Of a stretch of 64,000 nt of DNA, positions 15,684 to 25,005 are shown one piece after another. Within the stretch, counting starts at the first letter, position 1; each line of letters begins with the position of its first letter. Source of the stretch: Desulfobacterales bacterium (lineage in GTDB: Bacteria > Desulfobacterota > Desulfobacteria > Desulfobacterales > Desulfosalsimonadaceae). Location: the NCBI GenBank assembly GCA_034520365.1, contig JAXHNP010000002.1, forward strand, positions 1 through 64,000, written 5' to 3'. Below the pieces are notes generated by a model. That model ran no database searches. It saw only the letters and a list, made by a program, of their open reading frames with translations, and was not told the DNA's origin. The position numbers were made by a program, and so were the translations under genes.

Positions 15684-17630
15684 ATGAAACAATGGGTTTT
15701 CACAATCAGTGCCATTTTTGTTTTTTTTCTTTCACCATCTCTATGGGCGAACGAGGAGTTATTTACACCGGAACAAGACCCGTTTGGCGTTAACCAGTCC
15801 GGCGTATTCAGTATTCTGCCTGATGATGAGGTGGCTTTATTTGGTGGATTGGGTAGTGAATACGCAGCCGCCGGCATTTATCAAAATATGTCGCCGAGGT
15901 TGGCGTTTCGGAATACGGAACCGGTTTTAAAATCTGCAACTACGGGCCGATTGCTTAACTCCGAGCGGGATCAGTTCTTCACAGTCCATATCAATGAGGG
16001 GGGGCTCGCTTGTTATCAGCGCCTATGATGTAAACATTTCAGAAGACACATCACTGCTTGAACCCCGCATCGAAAAAACAGCCGTCCCCACGCCCGATCC
16101 GCACGAGCAAGCCTTTCAACATGACGACAGGAATCAGCCGCTTTGGCGCCAACTTGACATGACAACCGGCCGCTATGTTCACGGGAACGCAGATGAAGAG
16201 CTTCTGTTTACAGTCGCCATTCGGAGCGATCAGCCCTATCTATACGTCTATCGCTATGATGAGAATGCCAATGCGCTTGTTGATTATGACGATGATTGGG
16301 GGCTGCCAATTGATATGGATCTCGCGAATACAAAAGAGATTGGGGTTTCAGCGGGAGACGTGGATGGCGATGGTACGGATGAAATCGGCGTTATTGGTAT
16401 TGTTGATATAAACAGCAAGACCTTTGCCGCCATCACATTGTTGGATACGGATGAAAACGGCAGATACGGCTTTGCCAGTTATGTAAAAATTCCTTCACAC
16501 ATCACCCTGGATGGAACATACACCAGCGCGGATATTGCCATGGCGGATTTTGATGGTGACGGTCAGGCTGAAGTTGCTGCAAAAACAAGCTACATGGACC
16601 TGATCATTTATGAAATCACAGATGATATGCCATCTCCGCGAACCCGACCCAATTACACGCTGTGGTTTGGCAAAGATTATTATAATGAGGCCAGTTACAC
16701 AGACGATTACAAGACGCATCACGACAGAGCCGATACGCGCATTGAGGTGAGTGATGTTGATTTTGACGGATGGGCGGAAGTTATTACTTTGGCGAACAGA
16801 TACCAAGACAGCTATTGGCATGTCTGGCTCAATGTTTATGATTTTGACAGTGAGTATAATCGCAGCAATTACGTAAGCAAAAAATGAAAGGATTGTTCTT
16901 TCTTAACAGCAATGGGGAAAGAATCCGGCCGGTGGTCGCCGAAGGGGACACGATTTGCCTCGAGGCGAGGATTTATAATTATAGTTTTGTTGAAGCCGGT
17001 GCCAATGAGGATATTGAAGTTTCCTTTCAATATCAAACAAGCGGCAATGGCAGAGACTGGAGCACAGAAAAACAATTAATCGAAACGACTGAACTGTCGG
17101 CCATTCCGGCTTTTGGTAATGATGACGATTTAAACAATTGGATGTATGCCCAGGTTGAGTTTTATACCGGCAATCTGGGTGGAAGGTTTTGCCGAATATG
17201 GGTAGAAGCGGATCCGGAAGATACCATTGAGGAATTGAAGGGTCATGATAACGAAGATACATATGGAAACAATACGGGATATTTCGGTACGTCCTTATTT
17301 GTAAAACAGCCATCTGATTTGCTAAAAACACCGATAATTCCGGGCGTCAATGATATCGCCCTCTCAGAGATTTCGTTTAAGACGGAAAATATGAAGGCCG
17401 GCAGCCCGGGTTATGCAGATTTTACATTAAATGCAGAAGACCAGGATTACGAAGAGGTGAATTTGTATGTGTATTTAAAGCAAATGGATCTCAAAAACGA
17501 TGGTGCATCAAGTGACAGTCATTCTTATGGAGAATTGATCGATGTGGAAAAAATTCCATATCTACCGGCAAAACGAGAGTTCCATGCACGGTGCCGCTTG
17601 ACCGTTTCTTCGGAAAAAGAGTACTGGTAG
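15684..17630 (+). pseudogene. Disrupted secreted FG-GAP/VCBS-repeat protein
   Basis: Three frames together encode one exported protein of about 640 residues. AAAGGAG precedes the ATG at 15684, and a signal peptide follows (MKQWVFTISAIFVFFLSP, cleavage after SLWA). The middle part has calcium-type FG-GAP/VCBS loops (GDVDGDGTDEIG, ADFDGDGQAEVA, SDVDFDGWAEVI). The first frame breaks in a run of seven G at 15998-16004; removing one G restores continuity. The second breaks in six A at 16879-16884; adding one A joins it to the last part. The 3' end runs antisense into the J-domain gene and is probably not original. It is either a pseudogene, a phase-variable gene or a victim of homopolymer sequencing errors. 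Such proteins usually bind ligands at the surface. Confidence 0.75.
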
Positions 17631-17845
17631 TTGTTGCAGTAGTCCATAAGGGTTTCATAAGCGGAAATAATCTTGTGCGTCATTTCTTTGCAGGTTTCCG
17701 GATCTTCGCTGCATTTGTCCGGATGCCATTTGGACAGAAGCCGCCGGTAGTTGGTTTTGATTGTTTCCAGATTGGCTTTTTCCGGAAGTTCCAGGGTTTT
17801 CCGGGCCTTTGTAATTTCCTGATATTTATTCCCTGGCATTCTCAA
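17525..17845 (-). CDS. Small J-domain (DnaJ-like) protein
   Basis: A 106-residue protein with a J domain at about residues 12-75: an EIT-KARKTLELP lead, a second helix (NLETIKTNYRRLLSKW), then the signature HPDK and helix III (MTHKIISAYETLMDY). J domains stimulate the ATPase of DnaK-type chaperones; no Gly/Phe or zinc region is present. The last ~20 residues (from about AWNSRFAG) overlap the FG-GAP frame on the other strand and do not look like a natural continuation, so the gene may have lost its original 3' end at a recombination point near 17585. Two in-frame ATGs (17845 and 17839) compete as start. Confidence 0.75.
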   Translation of the reverse strand: MRMPGNKYQEITKARKTLELPEKANLETIKTNYRRLLSKWHPDKCSEDPETCKEMTHKIISAYETLMDYCNNYQYSFSEETVKRHRAWNSRFAGRYGIFSTSINSP

Positions 17846-18055
17846 TCATCCGGAATTTTCCGCTGATATCATGCGCGCCTGCATCCAAAAACAGGCCCAG
17901 GAACTTGTGAAGGAGGGTCAAAGCCCGGACCGGCTTGCACAGACCGTGGCCCCGACCCAGGAGGCCGCAGCCATTTTTTCGGCCTTTGCTCGTCTTTCTT
18001 GATTCGGAAGCATCCACGGCAGGGGGCATTGGCGAATTTCGGTTCTCCTCCCTTG

Positions 18056-18322
18056 CTAAAAAAGATCCGAATGTGTGCCGGTCCGTTCAAAAATGATTTG
18101 TTCTTTTTCTTTTTTATAAATCAGGAGCCAGTCGGATTCGATATGGCACTCGCGCCGGTCTCGCCAGTTTCCAATGAGTTTGTGATCCTGATGAATCGAA
18201 TCGGGATTCTTTTCCGCGACAAGCGTTTGGATGATGATTTTGATTTTTTCAAGATTTTTACCGCGCTTTTTCATTCGTTTGATGTCTTTTTCAAACTGGC
18301 GGGTATAGACCGGCGTTAGCAT
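18056..18322 (-). CDS. YafQ/RelE-family toxin
   Basis: An 88-residue mRNA-interferase-type protein. It begins LTPVYTRQFEKDIKRMKKRGKN and has the HKLIGNWRDRRECHIESDWLLIYK core typical of YafQ, with the C-terminal His in RTGTHSDLF matching the catalytic His of the family. YafQ cuts mRNA in the ribosome. The start codon overlaps the stop of the antitoxin gene (TAATG), so synthesis is coupled. All expected basic and His residues are visible, so it looks intact. The pair lies inside the patch bounded by inverted 14-mers, as expected for a mobile or addiction module. Confidence 0.92.
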   Translation of the reverse strand: MLTPVYTRQFEKDIKRMKKRGKNLEKIKIIIQTLVAEKNPDSIHQDHKLIGNWRDRRECHIESDWLLIYKKEKEQIIFERTGTHSDLF

Positions 18323-18582
18323 TACATCCCCAGTTTCTTCAACATATCATCGGTGTCCTTGCAAACGACCAGGTCACGGCCGGCATCGGTATTTTCAAAG
18401 GTAGCAATCGTGGTTGCATTGGGGATGGCAACGTCGAAGGGCAGGCCGTTTCTTAACTCCACCTGTTTATAGAACATGGTGATCGCCTGGGTTGTGGTCA
18501 GCCCTAGCCTGCGAAATACCTTTTCCGCCTGTTCCTTTATTTCCGGCTCTATTCTTGCGCGCACGGTTTCTGTCTTGCTCAT
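18322..18582 (-). CDS. RelB/DinJ-family antitoxin
   Basis: An 86-residue antitoxin. The N-terminal ribbon-helix-helix (ETVRARIEPEIKEQAEKV, then LGLTTTQAITMFYKQV) is the DNA-binding and dimerising part, and the tail after GLPFDVAIPN should wrap the toxin. DinJ neutralises YafQ and represses its own operon. AAAGGTG lies about 7 bases before the start, and a strong sigma-70-like promoter lies at 18612-18640. Confidence 0.92.
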   Translation of the reverse strand: MSKTETVRARIEPEIKEQAEKVFRRLGLTTTQAITMFYKQVELRNGLPFDVAIPNATTIATFENTDAGRDLVVCKDTDDMLKKLGM

Positions 18583-18611
18583 CAGTTTTCACCTTTATGT
18601 TTTTTTAATAA

Positions 18612-18640
18612 AATGTAGCGCAATTGGGGTGCATTGTCAA
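18612..18640 (-). promoter_or_regulatory. Promoter of the toxin-antitoxin operon
   Basis: On the minus strand a perfect -35 box (TTGACA, 18635-18640) is followed after exactly 17 bases by TACATT (18612-18617) as -10, 30 bases before the antitoxin start. The spacer contains CAATTG, a short palindrome that could be part of the DinJ operator. The rest of the 313-base gap to the radical SAM gene holds a 13-bp tandem repeat (near 18670-18694) and no gene. Confidence 0.65.
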
Positions 18641-18685
18641 CACCGCAGCGCAAGAAAGGCAAGAAAAAATATGGGGTCGGAATAT

Positions 18686-18699
18686 GGGGTCGGGCCAAG
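18686..18699 (-). repeat. Right copy of the 14-bp inverted repeat
   Basis: GGGGTCGGGCCAAG, the inverted partner of 15607-15620 (13 of 14 bases). A shorter tandem copy of the same motif (ATGGGGTCGG) precedes it at 18671-18680. Together they mark the right edge of the accessory patch. Confidence 0.5.
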
Positions 18700-18895
18700 A
18701 TAAGCGATTGAATTTTAATTATATCTACAAAATGATATTCAAAATCAGGGCAATAAGGCCTTTTTTAACCGGTTGCATACCCCCCGAATGCTGATTAATT
18801 TAATAGGTTAGAAACACAATAAATTCTAAAATCGGGCTGATGATTTTTTTTAGCGTTTATTGAGTTTTGACGGTGTTTGCCGAAAGGAGGATATT

Positions 18896-20359
18896 ATGTT
18901 ATTTTCAAAACCCTCGATCGCGACTCCGGTGCTCAAAACTGTTCCCCGATTTCTTGCCAATCGATCCTTTGTTCGCCAGTATGTCATTCGATATTTAAAA
19001 CGCATTTTAAACGACGCCATGTATGCTGAGCCGCCGGATGATTTTCCGCCGGAGGCATGGCGGGACAAGATGCGGATTCTTTTAGGGCTGGCCCATTCCC
19101 TGGAACGGGCCGAGCAAAACGGGTGGATTTCCAATAAGGTCTTTGGCCGGGTGGTTGAATCGTTTATCGTCAACTCGATTTTCTCGGCCGAAGTGATGGA
19201 TACGAGCTTATCTACGGATGAGCGGCATCCGTATCTTCTGCTGATCAGCCCCACGAATAACTGCAACCTGCGCTGCAAAGGCTGTTATGCGGGCAGTGAC
19301 GCCACCAAAAAGGATTATCTGGATTTTGATACCCTGGATCGCATACTGACTGAGAAGCGAAACCTCTGGGGGTCCCATTTCACGGCCATTTCCGGGGGTG
19401 AGCCGTTTATCTACAAGAGCCAGGGCAAAAATCTCCTGGATCTGGTGGAACGCCATCTGGATGAGTTTTTCCTGGTATATACCAACGGCACCCTCATTGA
19501 TGATGAAACCGCCGCCCGGCTGGAGGAGCGCGGCAATGTCACCCTGGCTATTTCCGTTGAGGGCTATGAAAAAGAAACGGATGAGCGCCGGGGTAAGGGC
19601 GTCTTTAAAAAAGTCATGAATACCTTCGAGCTGCTCCGGAAGTACGGCGTTCCGTTCGGGATTTCCGTGACCGGGACAAAACACAACTGGGATCTGATCA
19701 CCCGGGATGAATTCGTGGATTTTTATTTCTACGAGCAGGGGGCATTTTACGGCTGGCTGTTTCAGTATATGCCCATTGGCCGCTCAACCGATCTGGATCT
19801 CATGGTACCGCCGGAAGAGCGGGCGGAAATGTGGAAGCGAACCTGGGACTTGATAAACCGCAAAAAAGTCTTTTACGCGGATTTCTGGAACAGCGCCACC
19901 GCTTCCAGCGGCTGCATCAGTGCGGGCCGGCCGAACGGCTATTTCCATATCATCTGGAACGGCGACATTACGCCCTGTGTTTTCATCCCCTATGCGGCGG
20001 GCAATATCTATGACATCTATGATAAGGGCGGCGATATTAACAGTGTTTTAGATACGCCCTTATTCAGAAAGATCCGGGAGTTCCAGGACAACTATGCATA
20101 TGAGCGCAAGCATCCCGATCTGGATAACTGGTTGTGCCCCTGTCCAACGCGGGATCACCATGAAACGTTTCAAAAAATTCTGGAAGAAGCCAAGCCCCGG
20201 CCCATTGATCACGAGGCAGAGGTGGCGATGAATGACGAGGATTATATCAAAGGCCTGTCTGATTGCGGAAAGCGGCTTTACAGTATTACCCGGCCGATCT
20301 GGGAGTCCCGGTATCTGAAAACCACAGATCACCAGGCAACCAAGCGGCAGGCCGGATAG
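18896..20359 (+). CDS. Radical SAM protein
   Basis: A 487-residue radical SAM enzyme. The cluster motif CNLRCKGC (Cys-x3-Cys-x2-Cys) lies near residue 125, followed by the SAM-binding ISGGEPF. The C-terminal part has further Cys (CISAGRPNG, ITPCVF, LCPCPTRDH), suggesting a SPASM-type auxiliary FeS site. A strong AAAGGAGG lies 6 bases before the ATG at 18896; an upstream ATG at 18860 has no such signal. The N-terminal 100 residues are a helical extension. The reaction cannot be told from sequence; relatives are often uncharacterised single-gene enzymes. It is not clearly linked to pdxA downstream, from which 280 bases separate it. Confidence 0.88.
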   Translation: MLFSKPSIATPVLKTVPRFLANRSFVRQYVIRYLKRILNDAMYAEPPDDFPPEAWRDKMRILLGLAHSLERAEQNGWISNKVFGRVVESFIVNSIFSAEVMDTSLSTDERHPYLLLISPTNNCNLRCKGCYAGSDATKKDYLDFDTLDRILTEKRNLWGSHFTAISGGEPFIYKSQGKNLLDLVERHLDEFFLVYTNGTLIDDETAARLEERGNVTLAISVEGYEKETDERRGKGVFKKVMNTFELLRKYGVPFGISVTGTKHNWDLITRDEFVDFYFYEQGAFYGWLFQYMPIGRSTDLDLMVPPEERAEMWKRTWDLINRKKVFYADFWNSATASSGCISAGRPNGYFHIIWNGDITPCVFIPYAAGNIYDIYDKGGDINSVLDTPLFRKIREFQDNYAYERKHPDLDNWLCPCPTRDHHETFQKILEEAKPRPIDHEAEVAMNDEDYIKGLSDCGKRLYSITRPIWESRYLKTTDHQATKRQAG

Positions 20360-20364
20360 TTGCG

Positions 20365-20486
20365 AGGTTTCAGGTTTCAGTGCCCAGGTTTCGGTGTTCA
20401 GGGCAAAGGGGTCAGTGTCCCCAGGGTTTAGGGGAAAGAAAGGCTTTGTTAAAACCCCCTTTTCTGACACCTGACACCTGAAACCT
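20365..20486. repeat. Heptad-period repeat tracts
   Basis: Imperfect 7-bp repeats: AGGTTTC-like units at 20365-20399 and the inverted GACACCT/GAAACCT units at 20466-20486. The two tracts could pair into a long hairpin behind the radical SAM gene. Similar 7-bp-period tracts occur at many other gaps in the window. Confidence 0.6.
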
Positions 20487-20639
20487 GCAATATTCAAAAT
20501 CCGATGCGATTTTGACCTTCAATTGATCCTCCCGGAACCACAACCTTTTTTCTTTCCTTTGATTTGTTGCATAATCGTTAATTGTCTGATAAAAATATAA
20601 AATTATTTTTTTGTTTCTTTTTAAGCGAGGTGTTTTTTC

Positions 20640-21671
20640 ATGGCGGACCATATGGCTGCCCCGATTATCGGTATTACCATGGGCGATCCGGTGGGTATCG
20701 GTCCGGAGCTTATCTGCCAGGCGCTCACGGATTCAGAAATATATGGGTGCTGCCGGCCGTTGGTTATCGGGGATACGGGGGTTCTAAGCGCGGCGAAAGA
20801 TATTCTGAAATCAGGCTCAGACATTGTGGCTGTTGAGTCTCCGAATGCCGGTATTTATGAGCCGGGGCGCATCAATGTATTAAATTTTTCCGCTCTGCGC
20901 GCGGATGACATAACATGGGGCCGGCCCACCCCGGCCACCGGCCAGGCCATGATCGACTACATTACCACCGGCATTGACCAGGCCTTATCCGGCAAAATTT
21001 CAGCTCTGGCCACCGGCCCGATAAATAAAACCGCCATGAAAATGGCCAAAAGCCGGTTTCACGGCCATACCGAACTGCTGGCCCACCGCACCGGCACTGC
21101 CAAGTACGCCATGATGATGGCCGGCACCCGCCTGCGGGTCGTTCTGGTGACCATCCATATTCCGCTTCGGCGGGTTCCCCGGGATTTGAGCCTCGAAAGG
21201 GTGTTTGAGACCATCCGAATCACCGATACTTCCCTGAAAGACAGGTTCGGCATTGAAAATCCACGGATTGCGGTCGCCGGCTTGAATCCGCATGCCGGGG
21301 AGGGCGATATGTTCGGCGATGAGGAGTCCGGCTGCATCACCCCGGCCATATCCCGCGCAGTTGACCTGGGGATACGCGCAGAAGGGCCGTTTCCGCCGGA
21401 TACTTTGTTTTATCATGCGGTTGACGGCCCCTATGATGCGGTGGTGTGCATGTATCATGATCAGGGACTCATTCCGTTTAAAATGATTCATTTTTCAGAC
21501 GGTGTAAACACGACCCTGGGGCTTCCCATTATTCGGACCTCGGTGGACCATGGGACCGCCTATGATATTGCCGGCAAAGGCACGGCCGATCCCGGCAGTA
21601 TGAAAGCCGCCATCCGAATGGCGGCCGAGCAGGCCATCCACGGTCAGGCCGCCAAACGCGCTTCAGGGTAA
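20640..21671 (+). CDS. pdxA: 4-hydroxythreonine-4-phosphate dehydrogenase
   Basis: A 343-residue PdxA of usual length. It oxidises 4-phosphohydroxy-threonine with NAD in pyridoxal-5'-phosphate synthesis (the DXP-dependent route). Visible marks are GDPVGIGPELI at the start, ATGPINKTAMK near 125, the metal-binding His in GHTELLAHRTG, AGLNPHAGEGDMFG near 220 and YHDQGLIPFK near 280 with another metal His. GAGGTG lies about 7 bases before the ATG. dxr (51062-52237), which makes methylerythritol phosphate from DXP, is also in this window. The uvrA gene follows after 33 bases and may be co-transcribed. Confidence 0.96.
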   Translation: MADHMAAPIIGITMGDPVGIGPELICQALTDSEIYGCCRPLVIGDTGVLSAAKDILKSGSDIVAVESPNAGIYEPGRINVLNFSALRADDITWGRPTPATGQAMIDYITTGIDQALSGKISALATGPINKTAMKMAKSRFHGHTELLAHRTGTAKYAMMMAGTRLRVVLVTIHIPLRRVPRDLSLERVFETIRITDTSLKDRFGIENPRIAVAGLNPHAGEGDMFGDEESGCITPAISRAVDLGIRAEGPFPPDTLFYHAVDGPYDAVVCMYHDQGLIPFKMIHFSDGVNTTLGLPIIRTSVDHGTAYDIAGKGTADPGSMKAAIRMAAEQAIHGQAAKRASG

Positions 21672-21704
21672 ACATCAATTTGTTTGACAAGATAATATTT
21701 CTCC

Positions 21705-24560
21705 ATGCCTGATAACCCCCGGAACGGATCAATGGGCTCGGACCGCATCGTTATAAAGGGCGCCCGCCAGCACAATCTTAAAAATATTGATCTGGAACTG
21801 CCGCGCAACCGCTTTGTGGTAATCACCGGACTCTCGGGCTCCGGCAAATCGACCCTGGCGTTTGACACCCTGTATGCCGAAGGCCAGCGCCGGTATGTCG
21901 AGTCCTTATCCACCTATGCCCGCCAGTTTCTGGAACGTATGGAAAAGCCGGATGTGGACCTGATTGACGGCTTGTCCCCGGCGATTGCCATAGAACAGAA
22001 AACCGCCAGCCATAACCCCCGCTCCACGGTGGGGACAGTCACTGAAATTTACGATTATCTGAGGCTTTTGTTTGCCCGGGCAGGCATCCCCCACTGCTAT
22101 CAGTGCGGCCGGCCCATTACCTTTCAGACGCTGGATCAGATCATTGACCAGGTAATGCAGCTGCCCGAAGACAGCCGGATCATGATTCTGGCGCCTTTGG
22201 TGGCTGAACAGAAAGGCAGCCATGAACGGCTTTTTGCCAGGCTCAAAAAGGACGGCTTTGCCCGGGTTAAGGTGAATGGGGAGATCAAAGAAATCGATTC
22301 GGTGTCAAAGCTTGCCAAAACCAAAAAGCATACCATTGACGTGGTGGTGGATCGGCTGGTGGTAAAGGAGAAGATGAAAAACCGGCTGGCGGATTCCGTG
22401 GAACTGGCGGTTTCACTTTCAGAGGGAATTGTGGCGGTTGATGTGGTGGACAGGGCCGGCCGTATCATCGATTCCCAGCGCTACAGCGAAAAAGCCGCCT
22501 GTATTCACTGCGGCATCAGCTATCCTGAGCTGACACCCGCCAGTTTCTCATTTAACTCCCCCCAGGGCGCATGCCCAAAATGCGGGGGGCTGGGGGCGAC
22601 CACGGAACTTGATCCCAATCTTGTGGTCCCGGACCCGGAACTCTCCCTGCGGGAGGGAGCGGTTCGGCCCTGGGCCAACCGGAGTTCGGTGCAGTTCGCG
22701 GAGTTTCTGGATGCCCTGACCGCATTTTACAATGTGGATATCTATACCCCCTACAAGGCCTTGCCGGAGGATTTCAAAAATGTCCTGCTCTATGGGTCTG
22801 GGGATACGGAAATTCCGTTTTATATGTTTCGCAAAAACCGGCGGATTAATTTTACCCGGCCCTTTGAAGGGGTGATCCCCAACCTTGAGCGCCGGTATCT
22901 GGAAACCGACTCCAGTCAGGCCAGAGAGGACATCAAGCAGTACATGAACTTCCGGCCCTGCCCCGAATGCCGCGGGGCCCGGCTGAACCCGATCAGCCGG
23001 TCTGTAAAAGTGAAGGATCTTTCGATTTCAGAAATCGCCGCGTTTTCGGTGGATAAAGCCTATACGTTTTTTAATCAACTGAATTTAAGCGGCAAGCGCG
23101 GCGTGATTGCCGAGCGGATCTTAAGGGAAATCAATGATCGCCTGAGTTTTCTCATGAATGTCGGGCTTTCCTATCTGACCCTGGATCGCAATGCCACCAC
23201 GCTCTCCGGCGGCGAGTCCCAGCGGATTCGGCTGGCCACCCAGATCGGGGCCAAGCTGTCCGGGGTCATGTACGTGCTGGATGAACCGAGTATCGGCCTG
23301 CATCAGCGGGATAACCACCGGCTGCTGGCCACCCTCAAACAGATGCGGGATCTGGGCAATACGGTGCTTGTGGTGGAGCATGACGAGGAAACCATTCGGG
23401 CTGCGGATTATGTCGTGGATATGGGGCCCGGCGCCGGCCGGAAAGGCGGGGAGGTGGTTTTTTCCGGTCTGCCGGATGCGCTGCCGGACTCCGAACGGTC
23501 GCTCACCGGCCAATATCTGGCGGGCAAAAAGCAGATTCAGGTGCCGTCGTCCAGGCGGCCGGCGGATGGGCCGCAGCTTTTTCTGCGCGGTGCGGCTGAA
23601 AATAACCTGAAGCATATTGATGTGGCTTTTCCCCTGGGATGTTTTGTCTGTATTACCGGGGTCTCTGGCTCCGGCAAATCAACCCTCATAATTGAGACCC
23701 TTTACCGGATACTGGCTCAGCGGTTCTATCACGCCGGGGTACCGGCGGGAAATCATACGGCGATTGAGGGCCTGGAGCATATTGATAAGGTGATCAACAT
23801 TGATCAGTCCCCCATCGGCCGCACCCCGCGGTCCAATCCCGGGACCTATACCGGCCTTTTTACCTTTATCCGGGAGCTGTTTGCAAGAACCCCGGATGCC
23901 CGTATGCGGGGCTACAAGCCGGGGCGATTCAGCTTTAATGTCAAGGGCGGCCGCTGCGAGGCCTGTGCCGGCGACGGCATCATCAAGATTGAGATGCATT
24001 TTCTCCCGGATGTGTATGTGACCTGTGACGTCTGCCAGGGCCGGCGCTACAACCGGGAGACGCTGGAAATCCGGTACAAGGGCGAAAATATCGCGGAAGT
24101 CCTTGAGATGACGGTCAACCAGGCGCTGGAATTTTTCGGCAACATCGGAAACATCCGGGATAAACTGCAGACGCTGGTGGACGTGGGGCTGGGCTATATC
24201 CATCTCGGCCAGCCGGCCACCACGCTCTCCGGCGGCGAGGCCCAGCGGGTCAAACTGGCCCGGGAGCTTGCCAAACGGGAGACCGGAAAAACATTATATA
24301 TCCTGGATGAGCCGACCACGGGCCTTCATATGGATGATATCAAACAGCTCCTTGCCGTATTAAACCGGCTGGTGGCCTCCGGCAATACGGTGATGGTTAT
24401 TGAGCACAACCTGGATGTCATAAAATATGCGGACTATATTATCGATCTGGGGCCTGAAGGCGGCGAGGCGGGCGGCGAGGTCATTGCCTGCGGCACGCCG
24501 GAGGCGGTTGCTGAAGTGGATGCCTCCTATACCGGCCGCTTTTTGAAGAAGGTTCTGTAA
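21705..24560 (+). CDS. uvrA: Excinuclease ABC subunit A
   Basis: A 951-residue UvrA, full length. It is the damage sensor of nucleotide excision repair that loads UvrB. It has two ABC ATPase halves: Walker [10 protein letters not shown] near residue 40 with LSGGESQRI near 505, and GVSGSGKST near 655 with LSGGEAQRV near 845. Zinc-binding Cys pairs lie at CYQCGRPI, at CIHCG and CPKCG, and at CEACAGDG and CDVCQGRR, with CPECRGARL near residue 425. The pair [17 protein letters not shown] and [16 protein letters not shown] are the UvrB-interacting and insertion regions. A second ATG 9 codons downstream is an alternative start. Confidence 0.97.
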   Translation: MPDNPRNGSMGSDRIVIKGARQHNLKNIDLELPRNRFVVITGLSGSGKSTLAFDTLYAEGQRRYVESLSTYARQFLERMEKPDVDLIDGLSPAIAIEQKTASHNPRSTVGTVTEIYDYLRLLFARAGIPHCYQCGRPITFQTLDQIIDQVMQLPEDSRIMILAPLVAEQKGSHERLFARLKKDGFARVKVNGEIKEIDSVSKLAKTKKHTIDVVVDRLVVKEKMKNRLADSVELAVSLSEGIVAVDVVDRAGRIIDSQRYSEKAACIHCGISYPELTPASFSFNSPQGACPKCGGLGATTELDPNLVVPDPELSLREGAVRPWANRSSVQFAEFLDALTAFYNVDIYTPYKALPEDFKNVLLYGSGDTEIPFYMFRKNRRINFTRPFEGVIPNLERRYLETDSSQAREDIKQYMNFRPCPECRGARLNPISRSVKVKDLSISEIAAFSVDKAYTFFNQLNLSGKRGVIAERILREINDRLSFLMNVGLSYLTLDRNATTLSGGESQRIRLATQIGAKLSGVMYVLDEPSIGLHQRDNHRLLATLKQMRDLGNTVLVVEHDEETIRAADYVVDMGPGAGRKGGEVVFSGLPDALPDSERSLTGQYLAGKKQIQVPSSRRPADGPQLFLRGAAENNLKHIDVAFPLGCFVCITGVSGSGKSTLIIETLYRILAQRFYHAGVPAGNHTAIEGLEHIDKVINIDQSPIGRTPRSNPGTYTGLFTFIRELFARTPDARMRGYKPGRFSFNVKGGRCEACAGDGIIKIEMHFLPDVYVTCDVCQGRRYNRETLEIRYKGENIAEVLEMTVNQALEFFGNIGNIRDKLQTLVDVGLGYIHLGQPATTLSGGEAQRVKLARELAKRETGKTLYILDEPTTGLHMDDIKQLLAVLNRLVASGNTVMVIEHNLDVIKYADYIIDLGPEGGEAGGEVIACGTPEAVAEVDASYTGRFLKKVL

Positions 24561-24563
24561 ATA

Positions 24564-24603
24564 AAAAGGCCGCTGCCGGGGTGCCCCGTCAGCGGCCGCT
24601 TTG
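24564..24603. terminator. Bidirectional terminator between uvrA and atpE
   Basis: A GC-rich hairpin with 14-bp arms (one mismatch) around 24568-24597, flanked by a short A-run on the left and T-rich bases on the right. It lies in the gap between the convergent uvrA and atpE genes and can serve both strands. Confidence 0.8.
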
Positions 24604-24633
24604 ATTACTTATGCGATCTTTGTCAAACCGGAA

Positions 24634-24915
24634 TTAGTAGCCCAGCAGTTTGGTCACTGTGCCTGTCATCGGTGCGGCATAGATCAAAATCAGTGAGATA
24701 ACCAGTGCATAAATACACAGGGACTCGATCATGGCCAGACCGATCAGCATGGTAACGGTTACCTTACCGGAAGATTCGGGGTTGCGGGCAATCCCTTCAA
24801 CTGCGGAGCGAAGGCCGATACCCTGGGCAATGCCGCAGCCAAAAGCGGCGATGGCGATGCCGAACCCTGCGGCGGTAACTGCTGCGATGAAATACTGTAG
24901 TGCTTGAGCTTCCAT
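24634..24915 (-). CDS. atpE: ATP synthase subunit c
   Basis: A 93-residue two-helix proteolipid of the F0 rotor ring. The polar loop is ARNPESSG near 43-50, and the ion-binding carboxylate Glu64 lies in GLAMIESLCIY. By alignment with the Ilyobacter sodium ring (Q32, E65, S66, Y70), this protein has Q31, E64, S65 and Y69, with Leu at the Thr67 position. The Q/E/S pattern allows Na+ coordination, although ring selectivity cannot be settled from sequence. A strong AAAGGAGG lies upstream. Genes for b, delta and the F1 subunits are not in the window, so F0 and F1 are split. Confidence 0.95.
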   Translation of the reverse strand: MEAQALQYFIAAVTAAGFGIAIAAFGCGIAQGIGLRSAVEGIARNPESSGKVTVTMLIGLAMIESLCIYALVISLILIYAAPMTGTVTKLLGY

Positions 24916-25005
24916 TAAAACCTCCTTTAAGTGATTAATGAGTTATAAACCGTTCGGCTTCTTCCAAAAGCGAACCTTAATATTATCATTTACCAATCAA
25001 TTCAA

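Noticed and set aside
16879-16890. Programmed -1 frameshift at the A-run in the FG-GAP gene
   Set aside because: The site (AGC AAA AAA TGA) is only half of a classic slippery heptamer, and the gene has a second break in the other direction at G7, so a programmed event is less likely than error or decay.
17871-18002. A 43-codon plus-strand frame (MRACIQKQAQEL onwards)
   Set aside because: It reads somewhat like the tail of a helical protein, but has no ribosome site and no match I can name. It may be a remnant; it is left unannotated.
18860-18895. Upstream ATG for the radical SAM gene
   Set aside because: The ATG at 18896 has a strong AAAGGAGG directly upstream; the extra 12 codons include that ribosome site.
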